From an uncultured Oscillospiraceae bacterium (GTDB taxonomy: Bacteria > Bacillota > Clostridia > Oscillospirales > Acutalibacteraceae): a DNA stretch of 64,000 nt. The notes below the pieces were generated by a model, which saw only the letters and a list, made by a program, of their open reading frames with translations, did not search any database and was not told the DNA's origin. Position 1 is the first letter of the stretch. The number at the start of each line of letters is the position of its first letter. This document shows, piece by piece, positions 31,783 to 41,260 of this stretch. Where the stretch lies: assembly GCA_900541975.1 (NCBI GenBank), contig UQLR01000005.1, forward strand, positions 62,001-126,000. The letters run 5' to 3'. The translations under genes and the position numbers were made by a program.

Positions 31783-34700
31783 ATGGCGGGCAAGACCTTA
31801 CAATCTACGATCGAGATCGCTGGTACCCTCAGCCCGTCTTTACAGCAGGCCATAAAGCAAGCCGTTGACAGGCTCGAAGAAATGAGCCAAGAGACGCTGG
31901 AGTCTGCCGGAGCTGCCGCGAAGCTGGCGGCCGAAATCAGTACGCAGGAGTCTGTTCTGAAAAACCTCCAACGTGGGTACGAAGATTATATCGTGAGCGG
32001 ATCCGAAAGCACCGACGAGGCCCTAAAGCTCGCCGACACCATTCAGGATCTATCCAACGAGCTGAACGAAAACCGGGGAGCACTCGAAGCAGCCCACGAG
32101 GCAGCCCAAAAGCTCGCAGGAGGCCAGCAGGAAACCGCCGACGCATACAGCAAGCTGCAAAAACAGATCGGCGAACAGGAAGCGGAGCTTGCGACTCTGC
32201 GCCGCTCCTATGCCAACGTAGCGCTTGAACAGGGCGAAACCTCGGCCGAAGCGCGGCAGCTGGCAAGCCAGATCAGCCAACTTTCCGGCGATCTGAACGA
32301 GAACCGGCAGAGGCTAAGTGCTGCCGAACAGGCAGCGGATCAACTGGGCAACTCTCTGGAGGACGCCGGGCAGGACGCGGAAAGCTCCAGCGAAGGCTAC
32401 ACAGTGCTGAAAAATGTCCTTGCCAACCTTGTGACCGAGGGGATCAACAAAACGGTGGACGCTTTCAAGGAGCTGGCAACGGAGGGAGACACCTCTCTCG
32501 CTATGCTAAGCGCCAGAACAGGAGCCACCGCGCAAGAACTCGAAGGCTTCGAGGACGTCATGTACGAGGTTTACAACTCCAACTATGGCGACAGCCTCGG
32601 AGACGTTTCGGAAAAACTCTCCACCGTCATTCAAATGACCGACAATCTGGACAAGGCTTCGCTGGCTCAGATAACCAAAAACGCGATCGCGCTGGAGGAC
32701 GTGTTCGGCTTCGACGTAGTGGAAAGCCTGAGGACTGCGAACAGCCTCACGGATCAGTTTGGCATAAGCGCAGAGGAAGCGTTTAACCTTATCGTGCAAG
32801 GGGCACAAAAAGGACTGAACCAAAACGACGACCTTCTGGACACGATCAACGAGTACAGCGTCCAGTTTCGGAACGCCGGATATTCTGCCGACGACATGTT
32901 CAACATGCTGGCAAACGGAGCCGAGACTGGAACATGGAGCATTGACAAGCTGGGCGACGCGGTAAAAGAGTTTAACATACGAATGAGCGACGGCACAGCA
33001 AACGAGTACCTCGAACAGCTCGGCCTTAATACCGAGGAAGTAATCGCTCAATTCAACAAGGGCGGGCCAGAGGCTCAGGCTGCGATCGGCGACATTATGG
33101 AGGCTCTGCAAGAGTGCGACGACGCGACGCTGCAATATCAGGCAGGCGTCGGCCTGTTTGGCACTATGTGGGAGGATCTGGGCGTTGACACCGTGGCGTC
33201 CCTTATGGACACACAGGGCGCGATCCAGAGCACTTCCGACGCCATGGCGCAGCTGGACAGCGCCGCCTATGATACGCTGGAGAGCTCACTCTCCCAGCTG
33301 GGGCGCACAATCAAGTCCGAAGTGGTGCAGCCGGTAGCCGAAGAACTCACTCCCGCCATGAAAGAGGCCGTGGACTATGTGAACGCAAACGTAGCCCCGG
33401 CGGTGGACTGGGTATCGTCTCACCTTCCTGAGATCGGCCTTGCGTTGGGAACGCTCAGCGCCGTTTTGGTGGCTATGAACTGGGGCTCTCTTGTGGCGCA
33501 GTTTGGAAAGATAAAGGGAGCGATCACCGGATTTACGACCGCCCTCGGCGAAGTCTCCGGGCCTGTCATGGCCGTGATCGCAATCGTGGCCGCGCTGGCT
33601 GCCGGTTTTATGTATTTATGGCAGACAAACGAGGACTTCCGGGCTAATGTGACAGCAATCTGGGCCGAGCTGCAAGCCAGCTTTTCGGAGCTCGGAGCCG
33701 GAATCATGCAAATGATTAACCAGCTTATGCCGCTGATCCAACAGACTGCGGCGACCGTTCTCTCTGCCTTCGCACAAATTGCCTCGGCAGTGATCCCGGT
33801 GCTGGTGGAGCTGATCGGCGCTATCCTGCCGGTGATTATTGATCTTATAAATCAAATGCTCCCGATCCTGACGCAGATCGTCCAGACGGTACTCACTACC
33901 CTGATAGACTTAATCAACCAGCTGCTCCCGGTGATAATGCAGATCATTCAGGCAGTTTTACCAGTGCTGGTGGAGTTTATCAATGCTCTGCTTCCGGTTT
34001 TAATGCAGATCGTACAGGCCGTCCTTCCAGTATTTGTACAACTGATTCAGACGCTTCTACCTATTATTACTCAAATAGTAGAGGCCGTCCTTCCAGTATT
34101 AATTCAGCTTGTAAATGCAATTTTACCAATAATAACACAAATTATTAATGCTGTGCTTCCAGTAATGGTTCAAATTCTTGGAGCAATTACACCGATTTTA
34201 AATATGATTGTGTCGCTTTTACAACCAATTCTAAATTTAATCATTACGCTGGTCGAGCCAATACTGAACTTAATTACCACGGCAATTACTCCGTTAATTG
34301 AAATCTTTTCGACATTGATAACCACAATACTACAACCAATTATGCCAATTATTCAAGCTATCGCTGATATGTTCACAACAGTGCTTGGAGGTGCTATAAA
34401 CGCGATTATGCCAATTATTCAAGGTGTAATGGATGTTTTTGGAAGTTTAATTGACTTTATCACTGGAGTATTTTCGGGAAATTGGTCACAAGCATGGGAT
34501 GGCATTGTTGGAGTATTTAAGAGCATTTTTAATTTGATACCAGCAATAGTTGAAGGTGTAATAAACGGAGCAATAGCTATTATAAACGGAATTATTTCCG
34601 GAATCAACTCCGTAACAGGGCTGATCGGAATTCCAGCAATCCCGTCTATTCCATCGGTAACGCTTCCACGTTTTGCAGAGGGAGGATTTACAGATGGCCC

Positions 34701-35079
34701 CTCTCTTGCTGGTGAGGCTGGCACCGAGGCCGTGATCTCCTTCGATCCTGCATACCGAGATCAAAATATTGCTATCTGGCAGAAGGCTGGGCAGCTACTC
34801 GGAACACTCGGATCTTCTTCAGGGGAAAACGCAGGACTCACGAATACAGCCGGAAAGTTGCTCGCTCTGGACGACTTCTCTTTGGGAGGCCTCGCCAACA
34901 ACACGAGCACCGTCATTTACTACGATTTTTCCTGCTTCACTTGGAGCCCACAGATCCAGACGGAAGGATCCAGCGAGGACGCCGACGACTTCATGGCTCG
35001 CCTCAAAGCGCACGAGGCCGAGTTTTTCGACTGGCTGGAGGAATTTATTCAGGCAAGGGAGGTGGCGCTTTATGCGTAG
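31783..35079 (+). CDS. Tail tape measure protein
   Basis: A 1098-residue protein that sets tail length. The N-terminal 200 residues are coiled-coil with repeated ELNENRxxLxAA-like units. Residues about 210-500 resemble the TP901 tape measure core (LATEGDTSLAMLSARTGATA, then FNLIVQGAQKG). Around 640-900 lies a long run of 11-residue hydrophobic repeats (xIVQAVLPVLVxLINxLLP). The C-terminal part is globular with FAEGGFTDGPSLAGEAG, typical of such proteins. Base composition changes sharply to AT-rich between about 34050 and 34690, unlike the rest of the gene, which suggests recombination within it. Confidence 0.92.
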   Translation: MAGKTLQSTIEIAGTLSPSLQQAIKQAVDRLEEMSQETLESAGAAAKLAAEISTQESVLKNLQRGYEDYIVSGSESTDEALKLADTIQDLSNELNENRGALEAAHEAAQKLAGGQQETADAYSKLQKQIGEQEAELATLRRSYANVALEQGETSAEARQLASQISQLSGDLNENRQRLSAAEQAADQLGNSLEDAGQDAESSSEGYTVLKNVLANLVTEGINKTVDAFKELATEGDTSLAMLSARTGATAQELEGFEDVMYEVYNSNYGDSLGDVSEKLSTVIQMTDNLDKASLAQITKNAIALEDVFGFDVVESLRTANSLTDQFGISAEEAFNLIVQGAQKGLNQNDDLLDTINEYSVQFRNAGYSADDMFNMLANGAETGTWSIDKLGDAVKEFNIRMSDGTANEYLEQLGLNTEEVIAQFNKGGPEAQAAIGDIMEALQECDDATLQYQAGVGLFGTMWEDLGVDTVASLMDTQGAIQSTSDAMAQLDSAAYDTLESSLSQLGRTIKSEVVQPVAEELTPAMKEAVDYVNANVAPAVDWVSSHLPEIGLALGTLSAVLVAMNWGSLVAQFGKIKGAITGFTTALGEVSGPVMAVIAIVAALAAGFMYLWQTNEDFRANVTAIWAELQASFSELGAGIMQMINQLMPLIQQTAATVLSAFAQIASAVIPVLVELIGAILPVIIDLINQMLPILTQIVQTVLTTLIDLINQLLPVIMQIIQAVLPVLVEFINALLPVLMQIVQAVLPVFVQLIQTLLPIITQIVEAVLPVLIQLVNAILPIITQIINAVLPVMVQILGAITPILNMIVSLLQPILNLIITLVEPILNLITTAITPLIEIFSTLITTILQPIMPIIQAIADMFTTVLGGAINAIMPIIQGVMDVFGSLIDFITGVFSGNWSQAWDGIVGVFKSIFNLIPAIVEGVINGAIAIINGIISGINSVTGLIGIPAIPSIPSVTLPRFAEGGFTDGPSLAGEAGTEAVISFDPAYRDQNIAIWQKAGQLLGTLGSSSGENAGLTNTAGKLLALDDFSLGGLANNTSTVIYYDFSCFTWSPQIQTEGSSEDADDFMARLKAHEAEFFDWLEEFIQAREVALYA

Positions 35080-35323
35080 GGTAACGGGCTATCTGGAATA
35101 CATCACACGCGAGGGCGACACCTTTGACGCTCTGGCACTGCAAATGTATAACGAGGAAACCCTCGCCCATTACATTATTGAATTTAACCCCGACTATGCG
35201 GACGTTCTGATCTTCGAGGCGAACGTGGCCATCCGACTGCCGATCGTAGAGGACGCAGAGACGCCGGAAACTCTGCCGCCGTGGCGTCGGGGCGAAGAAA
35301 TCCCGGAGCTGGACGCTTCGTGA
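35072..35323 (+). CDS. Tail protein X (LysM-like)
   Basis: An 83-residue protein behind GGGAGGTGGCG. GDTFDALALQMYNEETLAHYI and NPDYADVLIFEANVAIRLP follow the LysM-like pattern of P2 gpX, which joins tail tube and baseplate hub. It overlaps the tape measure gene by 8 bp. The position between tape measure and D-type hub gene is that of P2 X. Confidence 0.85.
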   Translation: MRRVTGYLEYITREGDTFDALALQMYNEETLAHYIIEFNPDYADVLIFEANVAIRLPIVEDAETPETLPPWRRGEEIPELDAS

Positions 35324-36237
35324 ATTTTTACTATAACGGGACGGACATATACAACGACGTGTCGGTGAACTACTGCGTGCATGAAATGTTCGCGGAAAAG
35401 CAGGCCGACACGCTTGTGATCCGTTTCAATGACGTCAAGGGTATATGGAGCAAGTGGAAACCGGCAGCCGGTGACACGGTGCGCTTCAAAGAAAGCGCAA
35501 GCGATACCGGAAAAATGTTCATACACTCCATGAAACCCGAAAACGGGCTTTTTACAATCCGGGCCATGTCTATGCCGAAAACGGCAAAGATCCGGAAATC
35601 AAAGAGCTGGGAGGGCGTGCGCTTCCTTCAACTGGCAAATGAATTTGCCGGGAACCACGGCCTCACATTCAAAAACTACGGGTGTGAAGATCAGGTTTAC
35701 CCATATATCAAGCAAGACAATGAGGGGGATTTTTCCCTCTTTTCTCGTCTTTGTATGCTGGAGGGCTATCAAATGCTTATTTTTGACGGCTCTCTGCTCG
35801 CATATAACGAGCATTATATTGAGCAGCAGGAACCAGCGGGCAGCCTCACGGTGGACGAAAACGGCGTCTTTACCTATGAGGACAACCGCGACACCATGTT
35901 CGGCTCCTGCGAGGTGGCAAGCGGGAGCTACTCCGGCAAATATGTGGCTGACGCTTCAAACAGCGCCGTACTGCGGCCGGAGAGCCCGATCCAAGTCACC
36001 AGTAACGCAGAGGCGGCCCGCTTCGCCAAGGGGCTACTCCGAAATGCCAATAAATACGGGCGCACGGGGCAGTTTTCCAAGGCTCTAATGACCGGGTACG
36101 CAGCCGCCAGCCTGCTGACTCTAAAAACGACAAAAGCAAGCATGTGGGACGGTACCGTCTTTGTGTACAAAGTCCGGCATGACTTCGTAGGGAACAAGTC
36201 AACAATCTATTTCAGGGATCTGCTGGAGGGCTACTAA
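35320..36237 (+). CDS. Baseplate hub protein (P2 gpD/late control D-like)
   Basis: A 305-residue protein starting at the GTG at 35320 that overlaps the X gene stop (GTGA). FNDVKGIWSKWKPAAGDTVRF and the LQLANEFAGNHGLTF block in the first half resemble the gp27/gpD hub family. The hub connects tube, spike and tape measure. Directly followed by the spike gene. Confidence 0.82.
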   Translation: MNFYYNGTDIYNDVSVNYCVHEMFAEKQADTLVIRFNDVKGIWSKWKPAAGDTVRFKESASDTGKMFIHSMKPENGLFTIRAMSMPKTAKIRKSKSWEGVRFLQLANEFAGNHGLTFKNYGCEDQVYPYIKQDNEGDFSLFSRLCMLEGYQMLIFDGSLLAYNEHYIEQQEPAGSLTVDENGVFTYEDNRDTMFGSCEVASGSYSGKYVADASNSAVLRPESPIQVTSNAEAARFAKGLLRNANKYGRTGQFSKALMTGYAAASLLTLKTTKASMWDGTVFVYKVRHDFVGNKSTIYFRDLLEGY

Positions 36238-36588
36238 ATGGGGAATATCTACAAGGGAACAATCGCCGGGATAGAGGGAAACACCGCCCGCGTGCTCCCC
36301 TCCGACGCCGGAGCCAAACCGACCGCTAAGATCGTGATCCCGTGGCACCTCAGAGGGAGCACAGGGAACCTCACCAAAGGCACACCGGTGGTGTATGTCG
36401 AATTTGACGACGCCAGCGGGCTACTACTCGGCCGGGCCGACGGTGAGTGGGGCGCTTACCTTCCCGGACTGACGGCCGGATCCATATCCGTGCCGGAAGG
36501 AGACGTAAACGCCAGCGGCGTGAGCTTATCCGGGCACAGGCATGGAGGTGTAGAACCCGGCAGCGGCACCACCAGCAGGCCAACATAA
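36238..36588 (+). CDS. Baseplate spike protein (gpV-like)
   Basis: A short spike of 116 residues. The N-terminus is an OB-like domain (GTIAGIEGNTARVLP, then TPVVYVEFDDASG). The C-terminus ends in SGHRHGGVEPGSGTT, the HxH metal-binding apex pattern known from P2 gpV and relatives. It pierces the envelope when the tail contracts. Starts one base behind the hub stop with GGAGGGC upstream. Confidence 0.88.
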   Translation: MGNIYKGTIAGIEGNTARVLPSDAGAKPTAKIVIPWHLRGSTGNLTKGTPVVYVEFDDASGLLLGRADGEWGAYLPGLTAGSISVPEGDVNASGVSLSGHRHGGVEPGSGTTSRPT

Positions 36589-36600
36589 GGAGGGGCCAAT

Positions 36601-37287
36601 ATGGCGACAATGGCAAAATGGGGCTCAAAAACATGGGCCGTATCTCAGAAAAAAGTCGTCGCTCTGGAGGGGCTGGCCTTTTCCTATTCTCAGGTAGCTG
36701 ACAACAACACCAGCACAGAGGAAAAGAAAACCACCAACGAGCGAGGCACGGATCTATTCCCGCTCAGCTTCACCACCGTGCTGCACAGCGGCGCGGGTGT
36801 GGACGTTCGGGCAGAGATCGAAAGCTGGAAAGAGCTTGTCACAAAAGTAAATTATTTTTATCTGGGAGGCAAGAAGCTGGGGCCGAAGCTCCAACTCCGC
36901 AAGGTGTCCGTGAGCAACGTCGAGATCGACGACCTCGGACGCATGAGACTGGCAACGCTTTCCTTTGAGTTTAAAGAGTACGATCCCGACACCACAAGCG
37001 TGCCGGTAAGCACCACCGCCCTGAATGTGAAAGCCAGCACGGCCTCGAAATCCCAGAGCAAACCGGCAAACACGCAAGTGCAGGCAGCGCCAAAAAAGAC
37101 GATCACCGTCGGCTGCTATGTAAAGCCAACCGGGAGCAGGTACGCAACCGGCCAGAAGATCCCGAACTGGGTAAAAGAGCGCAGCCATAAGGTAAGCCAG
37201 ATCAAGGAAAGCCAAAACAAGGTGCTGCTCGGACACCCGGACGGGATCAACAGCTGGGTATATCTGAGCGAAGTCACGCTCGTGTAA
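36601..37287 (+). CDS. Tail/baseplate protein with C-terminal SH3- or LysM-like domain
   Basis: A 228-residue protein behind AAGGAGGGG. The N-terminal 130 residues are beta-rich (VVALEGLAFSYSQ, TDLFPLSFTTVLHSGAG) like phage tail proteins of the U/XkdP neighbourhood. A Ser/Thr/Ala linker is followed by an SH3-like segment near 160-228 (TVGCYVKPTGSRYATGQ, then INSWVYLSEVTL). It probably binds peptidoglycan or joins hub and wedge. Family assignment is tentative. Confidence 0.6.
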   Translation: MATMAKWGSKTWAVSQKKVVALEGLAFSYSQVADNNTSTEEKKTTNERGTDLFPLSFTTVLHSGAGVDVRAEIESWKELVTKVNYFYLGGKKLGPKLQLRKVSVSNVEIDDLGRMRLATLSFEFKEYDPDTTSVPVSTTALNVKASTASKSQSKPANTQVQAAPKKTITVGCYVKPTGSRYATGQKIPNWVKERSHKVSQIKESQNKVLLGHPDGINSWVYLSEVTLV

Positions 37288-37299
37288 AGGAGGGAGGCC

Positions 37300-37584
37300 A
37301 TGAGAGCACAAGGGAACGGGCTCCCGCAGGTGTGCGCGGCCAACCTGCTGCGAACCGTGCGGGGCGAGGTAGCATACGACAGGCTCAGGGGCCGGGACGG
37401 TGCTCTGATCGACCAGCCAAACGCCACCGACGCGGCAGCGGCCGACGCCGAGTGGGTGCTCGAAACCTACGAACCACGGGTAAACGCTGAGGAAATCGTC
37501 ACGGATCCCTCCGGCGTTTTATCCGGTGAATTTAATATGACCGTGAATATCACGGAAAGAAAGGAGGACGAGGAAATCGAATGA
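37300..37584 (+). CDS. Baseplate wedge protein (gp25/W-like)
   Basis: A 94-residue protein behind AAAGGAGGGAGG. LRTVRGEVAYDRLRGRDGAL and EWVLETYEPRVNAEEI match gp25/W wedge proteins, in which a conserved EPR motif helps start sheath assembly; here it is YEPRV. It overlaps the J gene start (ATGA). Confidence 0.82.
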   Translation: MRAQGNGLPQVCAANLLRTVRGEVAYDRLRGRDGALIDQPNATDAAAADAEWVLETYEPRVNAEEIVTDPSGVLSGEFNMTVNITERKEDEEIE

Positions 37585-38927
37585 GCGAGCTCCAATTCAT
37601 AGAAACAAGCGCCCAGCAGGTGCATGAAACTGTTATCAGCGAGCTGGAAAACGGAGTCAACGATCCGCTCTATCCGGGTGACGAGCGCCGGATCTTCGGC
37701 GACGCTATGGCCGAGGTGATTGTGGCCGTGTATAACAGCGTCAACGACGCCTGCAAGCAGAAAATGCTCCGCTACGCTCGCGGATCCGTGCTGGACGCTC
37801 TGGGAGAAAACCGGGACACCCCACGCCTCGATCCCACCTTCGCCACCACAACGCTGCGCTTCGGGATAAACGAAGCCATAGCGTCAAATATTGTCATACC
37901 GGCCGGGATCCGGGTGACGAATGACTTCGTTCACTACTTCCTGACCGACGCCACCGTCGTGCTCTATGCCGGTAGCCTCTATGTGGAGGTATCGGCCACA
38001 GCAGAAAGCGGCGGCACCGACTACAACGACATAGCGATCGGCGAGATCTCTCAGATTGTGGACGTCTCGGACGTTCCCCTGATCGACTATGTAACCAACA
38101 CGGAAGCCACGGCAGGAGGCGGCGACCGTGAGGACGACGAGGCATACCGGGAAAGGATCCGGGAAGCAGAGAACCGGCTAAGCACAGCGGGCCCGGCCAA
38201 AGCCTACAAATACTGGGCCATGACCGCAAACCCGCTCGTCACTGACGCGGTGGTAGAGTCCGAGACGGAAACCGTCACGCGCACACTGCCGGTATATGAC
38301 GGCCACGCCTTCCAAGGCGGTGCAAATCTCCTGCCGGAAACCTTAACTGTGTACCTTCCAAGCGGAGCGGAAGCCGCGCCGGAAACAGACTACACCGCCA
38401 CATATAACGACGAACTGCTGACGCTCTCCCTCTCCGGGGCTCTGACAGAGGCAGAAACCGTAAAGATCGAGATCACCCGGAACATGTACGGGCGCGTCAA
38501 GATCGTGCCTATATGCGCCGGTGGTGAAATCCCAGACGAGGACATACTGGCCGACGTGCTGGCGGCCTGTTCTGCCGACGACGTGCGGCCGCTCACGGAT
38601 CTGGTGCAGGTAGAGGCTCCGACAACATTCAAGTATGACATTGAGCTGGAATACTGGACAACGAAGGCGAGCGAGTCCGAAGTCGTGGAGAATGTGGAGG
38701 GATCCGGCGGTGCAATCGACCAGTATATTTACTGGCAAGGCTCCAGCCTCGACCAAGACATAAACCCGGACTACTTGCGGAAGCTGATCCTCTGCCCTCA
38801 CTGGGAGGAAGGACTGACCGGAGCCACCCGCGTGAATATCATTAAACCGGTATATACAGAACTTCCAAGCACCACCGTGGCCGAGTTTTCCGGGAAGCTG
38901 ACCGTTTCCCATAAAGTAAAGGACTAA
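37581..38927 (+). CDS. Baseplate protein J
   Basis: A 448-residue protein of the baseplate J family: LRYARGSVLDALGENRDTPR near residues 55-74 and a beta-rich middle (TLRFGINEAIASNIVIPAGIRV, split here by position 93-114). The family block EAENRLSTAGPAKAYKYWAM lies near 205. J proteins form the wedge ring of contractile baseplates. Flanked by W- and I-like genes in the P2 order. Confidence 0.92.
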   Translation: MSELQFIETSAQQVHETVISELENGVNDPLYPGDERRIFGDAMAEVIVAVYNSVNDACKQKMLRYARGSVLDALGENRDTPRLDPTFATTTLRFGINEAIASNIVIPAGIRVTNDFVHYFLTDATVVLYAGSLYVEVSATAESGGTDYNDIAIGEISQIVDVSDVPLIDYVTNTEATAGGGDREDDEAYRERIREAENRLSTAGPAKAYKYWAMTANPLVTDAVVESETETVTRTLPVYDGHAFQGGANLLPETLTVYLPSGAEAAPETDYTATYNDELLTLSLSGALTEAETVKIEITRNMYGRVKIVPICAGGEIPDEDILADVLAACSADDVRPLTDLVQVEAPTTFKYDIELEYWTTKASESEVVENVEGSGGAIDQYIYWQGSSLDQDINPDYLRKLILCPHWEEGLTGATRVNIIKPVYTELPSTTVAEFSGKLTVSHKVKD

Positions 38928-38939
38928 GGAGGCGAGGCT

Positions 38940-40076
38940 ATGGCAGGAATGAAAATATCAGATCTTGACTTTGTGCGGCTCCTGCCCGCCTTCATGCGCG
39001 ACGACGAGGCAGCGATCGCACTCAGCAAGGCTATGAATAAGCTCATACAGCCACCCGGCAGCAGGATCCCGACGATCCGGACGTGGGACGAGATCGACAG
39101 CCTCAACGAGCCGGAATGCGACGAGCTGGCGTGGGAGCTGGACATTGACTGGTACGACTCCACCGGCATGAGTCTGGAGGAAAAGAGAGAGACGATCAAG
39201 CTCGCCCAGCAGATCAAGCGCAAGCGCGGGACAAAGTGGGCCGTCGAGCGCCTGATCTCTGCCTACTTCGGCGAGGGCTATGTTATGGAGTGGTACGAAA
39301 TGTACGACTCCCCCTACACCTTCGTGGCACTGACAACAAACACCAACACGGACGCCCAGAACTTTGAGAAGTTTGTAGAGGCCGTGAAGGCTGCGAAAAA
39401 TGCACGCTCGCACCTTGCGGGCGTTTTCTATTTCTGGCAGCAAGGGCCCGATCCGGGCATTGAGTACCGGCTGGACACCTCGCTGCACCGGTACAACTTC
39501 GTAAAATGCGGCACCCGTCCACGGATCGCAACCGTCGGCTTTGTCGTGAAGCCAAGCATTGAAACGGATCCGGAGGAAACACTGCACCTTTACGGCTTCA
39601 CAAAGGCCGGGGAGCTGACGTGTGGCACATACCCGCGACCGGGGACGCTGGGCGCGATAGTAAAAAGCGGGATCACTGCCGAAGCGGAGACTCAGGCGAT
39701 CCGCTACAACTTCGCCCGCGAAGCCGGAACCTACCCAAACACCGCCACACTGGGGCGCGTACTCAGGCAGGAAATTAAGGTGGAGCAGGCAGACAAGGCT
39801 CTGGCTTATGAACTGCCTAAAACCACCGGGCAAACTTGCGGCACATATCCAAGGCCCGGAACTCTGGGGAAGGTGCTGCAGCACACAGTCGGCGTCAATC
39901 TGGCGGCGGCTTTTTCGTTGTATCAACTTATCAAGGCGGGGACGCAGAAATGCGGAACCATGCCGGGCGGCGGCGTAAAAGGCGCAGCCGTCACAAACAA
40001 AGCAGCTACAGCGCTGCAAGTCTCCAGCGTGGCGTATGGCTTCGTGAAATGCGGGACGCGGTGCTGCGGTGAATAA
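38940..40076 (+). CDS. Tail protein I with C-terminal repeats
   Basis: A 378-residue protein. Residues 1-165 match P2 gpI (LLPAFMRDDEAAIALSKA, then LAWELDIDWYDSTGMSLEEK), the baseplate wedge component that carries fibres. Residues about 175-378 consist of five to six repeats of about 35-38 residues built on (Y/L)xFxKxGTxxCGTYPRPGTLG. This extension is not part of gpI and may be a beta-structured platform for the following small fibre proteins. Starts behind AAGGAGGCGAGG. Confidence 0.85.
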   Translation: MAGMKISDLDFVRLLPAFMRDDEAAIALSKAMNKLIQPPGSRIPTIRTWDEIDSLNEPECDELAWELDIDWYDSTGMSLEEKRETIKLAQQIKRKRGTKWAVERLISAYFGEGYVMEWYEMYDSPYTFVALTTNTNTDAQNFEKFVEAVKAAKNARSHLAGVFYFWQQGPDPGIEYRLDTSLHRYNFVKCGTRPRIATVGFVVKPSIETDPEETLHLYGFTKAGELTCGTYPRPGTLGAIVKSGITAEAETQAIRYNFAREAGTYPNTATLGRVLRQEIKVEQADKALAYELPKTTGQTCGTYPRPGTLGKVLQHTVGVNLAAAFSLYQLIKAGTQKCGTMPGGGVKGAAVTNKAATALQVSSVAYGFVKCGTRCCGE

Positions 40077-40096
40077 ATCGAAAGGAGGACACCCGC

Positions 40097-40408
40097 ATGA
40101 GCTACTTTTACGACACCTTCATGGGGCACCGGAGGGATCAGTGGCTCCGCTCGATCCATGCGATAGAAGTACAGAGCGGCGGCAACTGGCACCGGGGAGC
40201 TATCAACAAAAAGCTCGTCGAAGGTGACACGCTTGTGATCTACGCCACCTTCCCGACACTGGACTCCGTGGCCTGCACGATCGACGCCTCGCGCCTGATT
40301 GACACACGCGGGGAAGTCGCTGCATATCAGCAGCGCACGATCAACAAGGTAGAGGGACAGGGCACCATGATTAAGCTCACGATCCCGATCTACGAAGTAA
40401 CAGCCTAA
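40097..40408 (+). CDS. Hypothetical tail-fibre-region protein
   Basis: A 103-residue, beta-rich protein behind AAAGGAGGAC. It contains FMGHRRDQWLRSIHAIEVQ and ends in KLTIPIYEV. There is no membrane segment and no recognised family. Being between gpI and the DGR variable protein, it may take part in the fibre or its attachment. Function unknown. Confidence 0.6.
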   Translation: MSYFYDTFMGHRRDQWLRSIHAIEVQSGGNWHRGAINKKLVEGDTLVIYATFPTLDSVACTIDASRLIDTRGEVAAYQQRTINKVEGQGTMIKLTIPIYEVTA

Positions 40409-40428
40409 AAGGAAGGAGGTAAACAGGC

Positions 40429-40854
40429 ATGTATAACGCAACTTACTGGCTCGACAGAGTGGTGGACGAGGAAACAGAGGAAGTCATTCAGGAAGGCACA
40501 GACCAGAGCGCCGGGCATTTTAACAACATGGAGGAAGGCATTTCCGACGCACATCTGGCGACCGCCCTTCTTTTGATCTCCGCTTCCTTATCAGCCGATC
40601 AGGTAGCCACCGAAGAACAGACGATCACTCTCGAAAACTCCGAGAGTTTCCCGTTCAACAACTCGGTGGAAACCGTAGCCCTGAATACGGCCCGAAACTT
40701 CACGGACTACACCGTGGAGGCCGAAGTGCTGGAGCATGACGGAAACGTCGGAGACGTGAAGATTTTCAGCCGCCTGCTGAACGGCTTCAAGGTGGCCTAT
40801 GACGGCAGCGCCAAAAACGCCACTATCAAACTGAGAATTAAAGGAGGAATGTAA
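40429..40854 (+). CDS. Hypothetical tail-fibre-region protein
   Basis: A 141-residue protein behind GAAGGAGGTAAAC. The N-terminus (TYWLDRVVDEETEEVIQEGT, then HFNNMEEGI) resembles starts of some phage tail appendage proteins, where a short helix follows a strand. The rest is beta-rich, ending in NATIKLRIKGGM. Probably a small fibre or receptor-complex component; unproven. Confidence 0.6.
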   Translation: MYNATYWLDRVVDEETEEVIQEGTDQSAGHFNNMEEGISDAHLATALLLISASLSADQVATEEQTITLENSESFPFNNSVETVALNTARNFTDYTVEAEVLEHDGNVGDVKIFSRLLNGFKVAYDGSAKNATIKLRIKGGM

Positions 40855-40856
40855 CC

Positions 40857-41240
40857 ATGGCAGATCAGAACAATGTAAAGGTTATTGAAAAGAACGCAGG
40901 CCCGAAAATCGCCTACGAGCAGACGGGCACCTGCCTGATCTTCGGCGACTATGAGCTGATGATTAACGCGGCGAAGTACCAGAAAGACTGGGACGTGACC
41001 GTGGATATTTGCAAGGACAAGGCCGGAAACCTTACGATCGGCACCGAGTCCGGGCTGCGCTATGTGGCGCAGGTAATGATCCCGGCGGCTACTTACACCG
41101 AGACACCGATCCAGACGGAGGAAGGAACCGAGCCTCTGGCAGAGGGCGGCGACGACGGCATGAACCACGACAATATCCTGAGAGAGCAGAACCCGCTCGA
41201 CATGGGCGACGTTACGCTCGTACTCTGGAGCATTGAATAA
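40857..41240 (+). CDS. Hypothetical tail-fibre-region protein
   Basis: A 127-residue beta-rich protein starting two bases behind the previous stop, with AAAGGAGGAATG as ribosome site. It contains GTCLIFGDYELMINAAKY and GLRYVAQVMIPAATY. No family is recognised. It directly precedes the DGR variable protein and may anchor or trimerise it. Function is inferred from position only. Confidence 0.6.
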   Translation: MADQNNVKVIEKNAGPKIAYEQTGTCLIFGDYELMINAAKYQKDWDVTVDICKDKAGNLTIGTESGLRYVAQVMIPAATYTETPIQTEEGTEPLAEGGDDGMNHDNILREQNPLDMGDVTLVLWSIE

Positions 41241-41260
41241 TCAAAAAGGAGGACACAACA

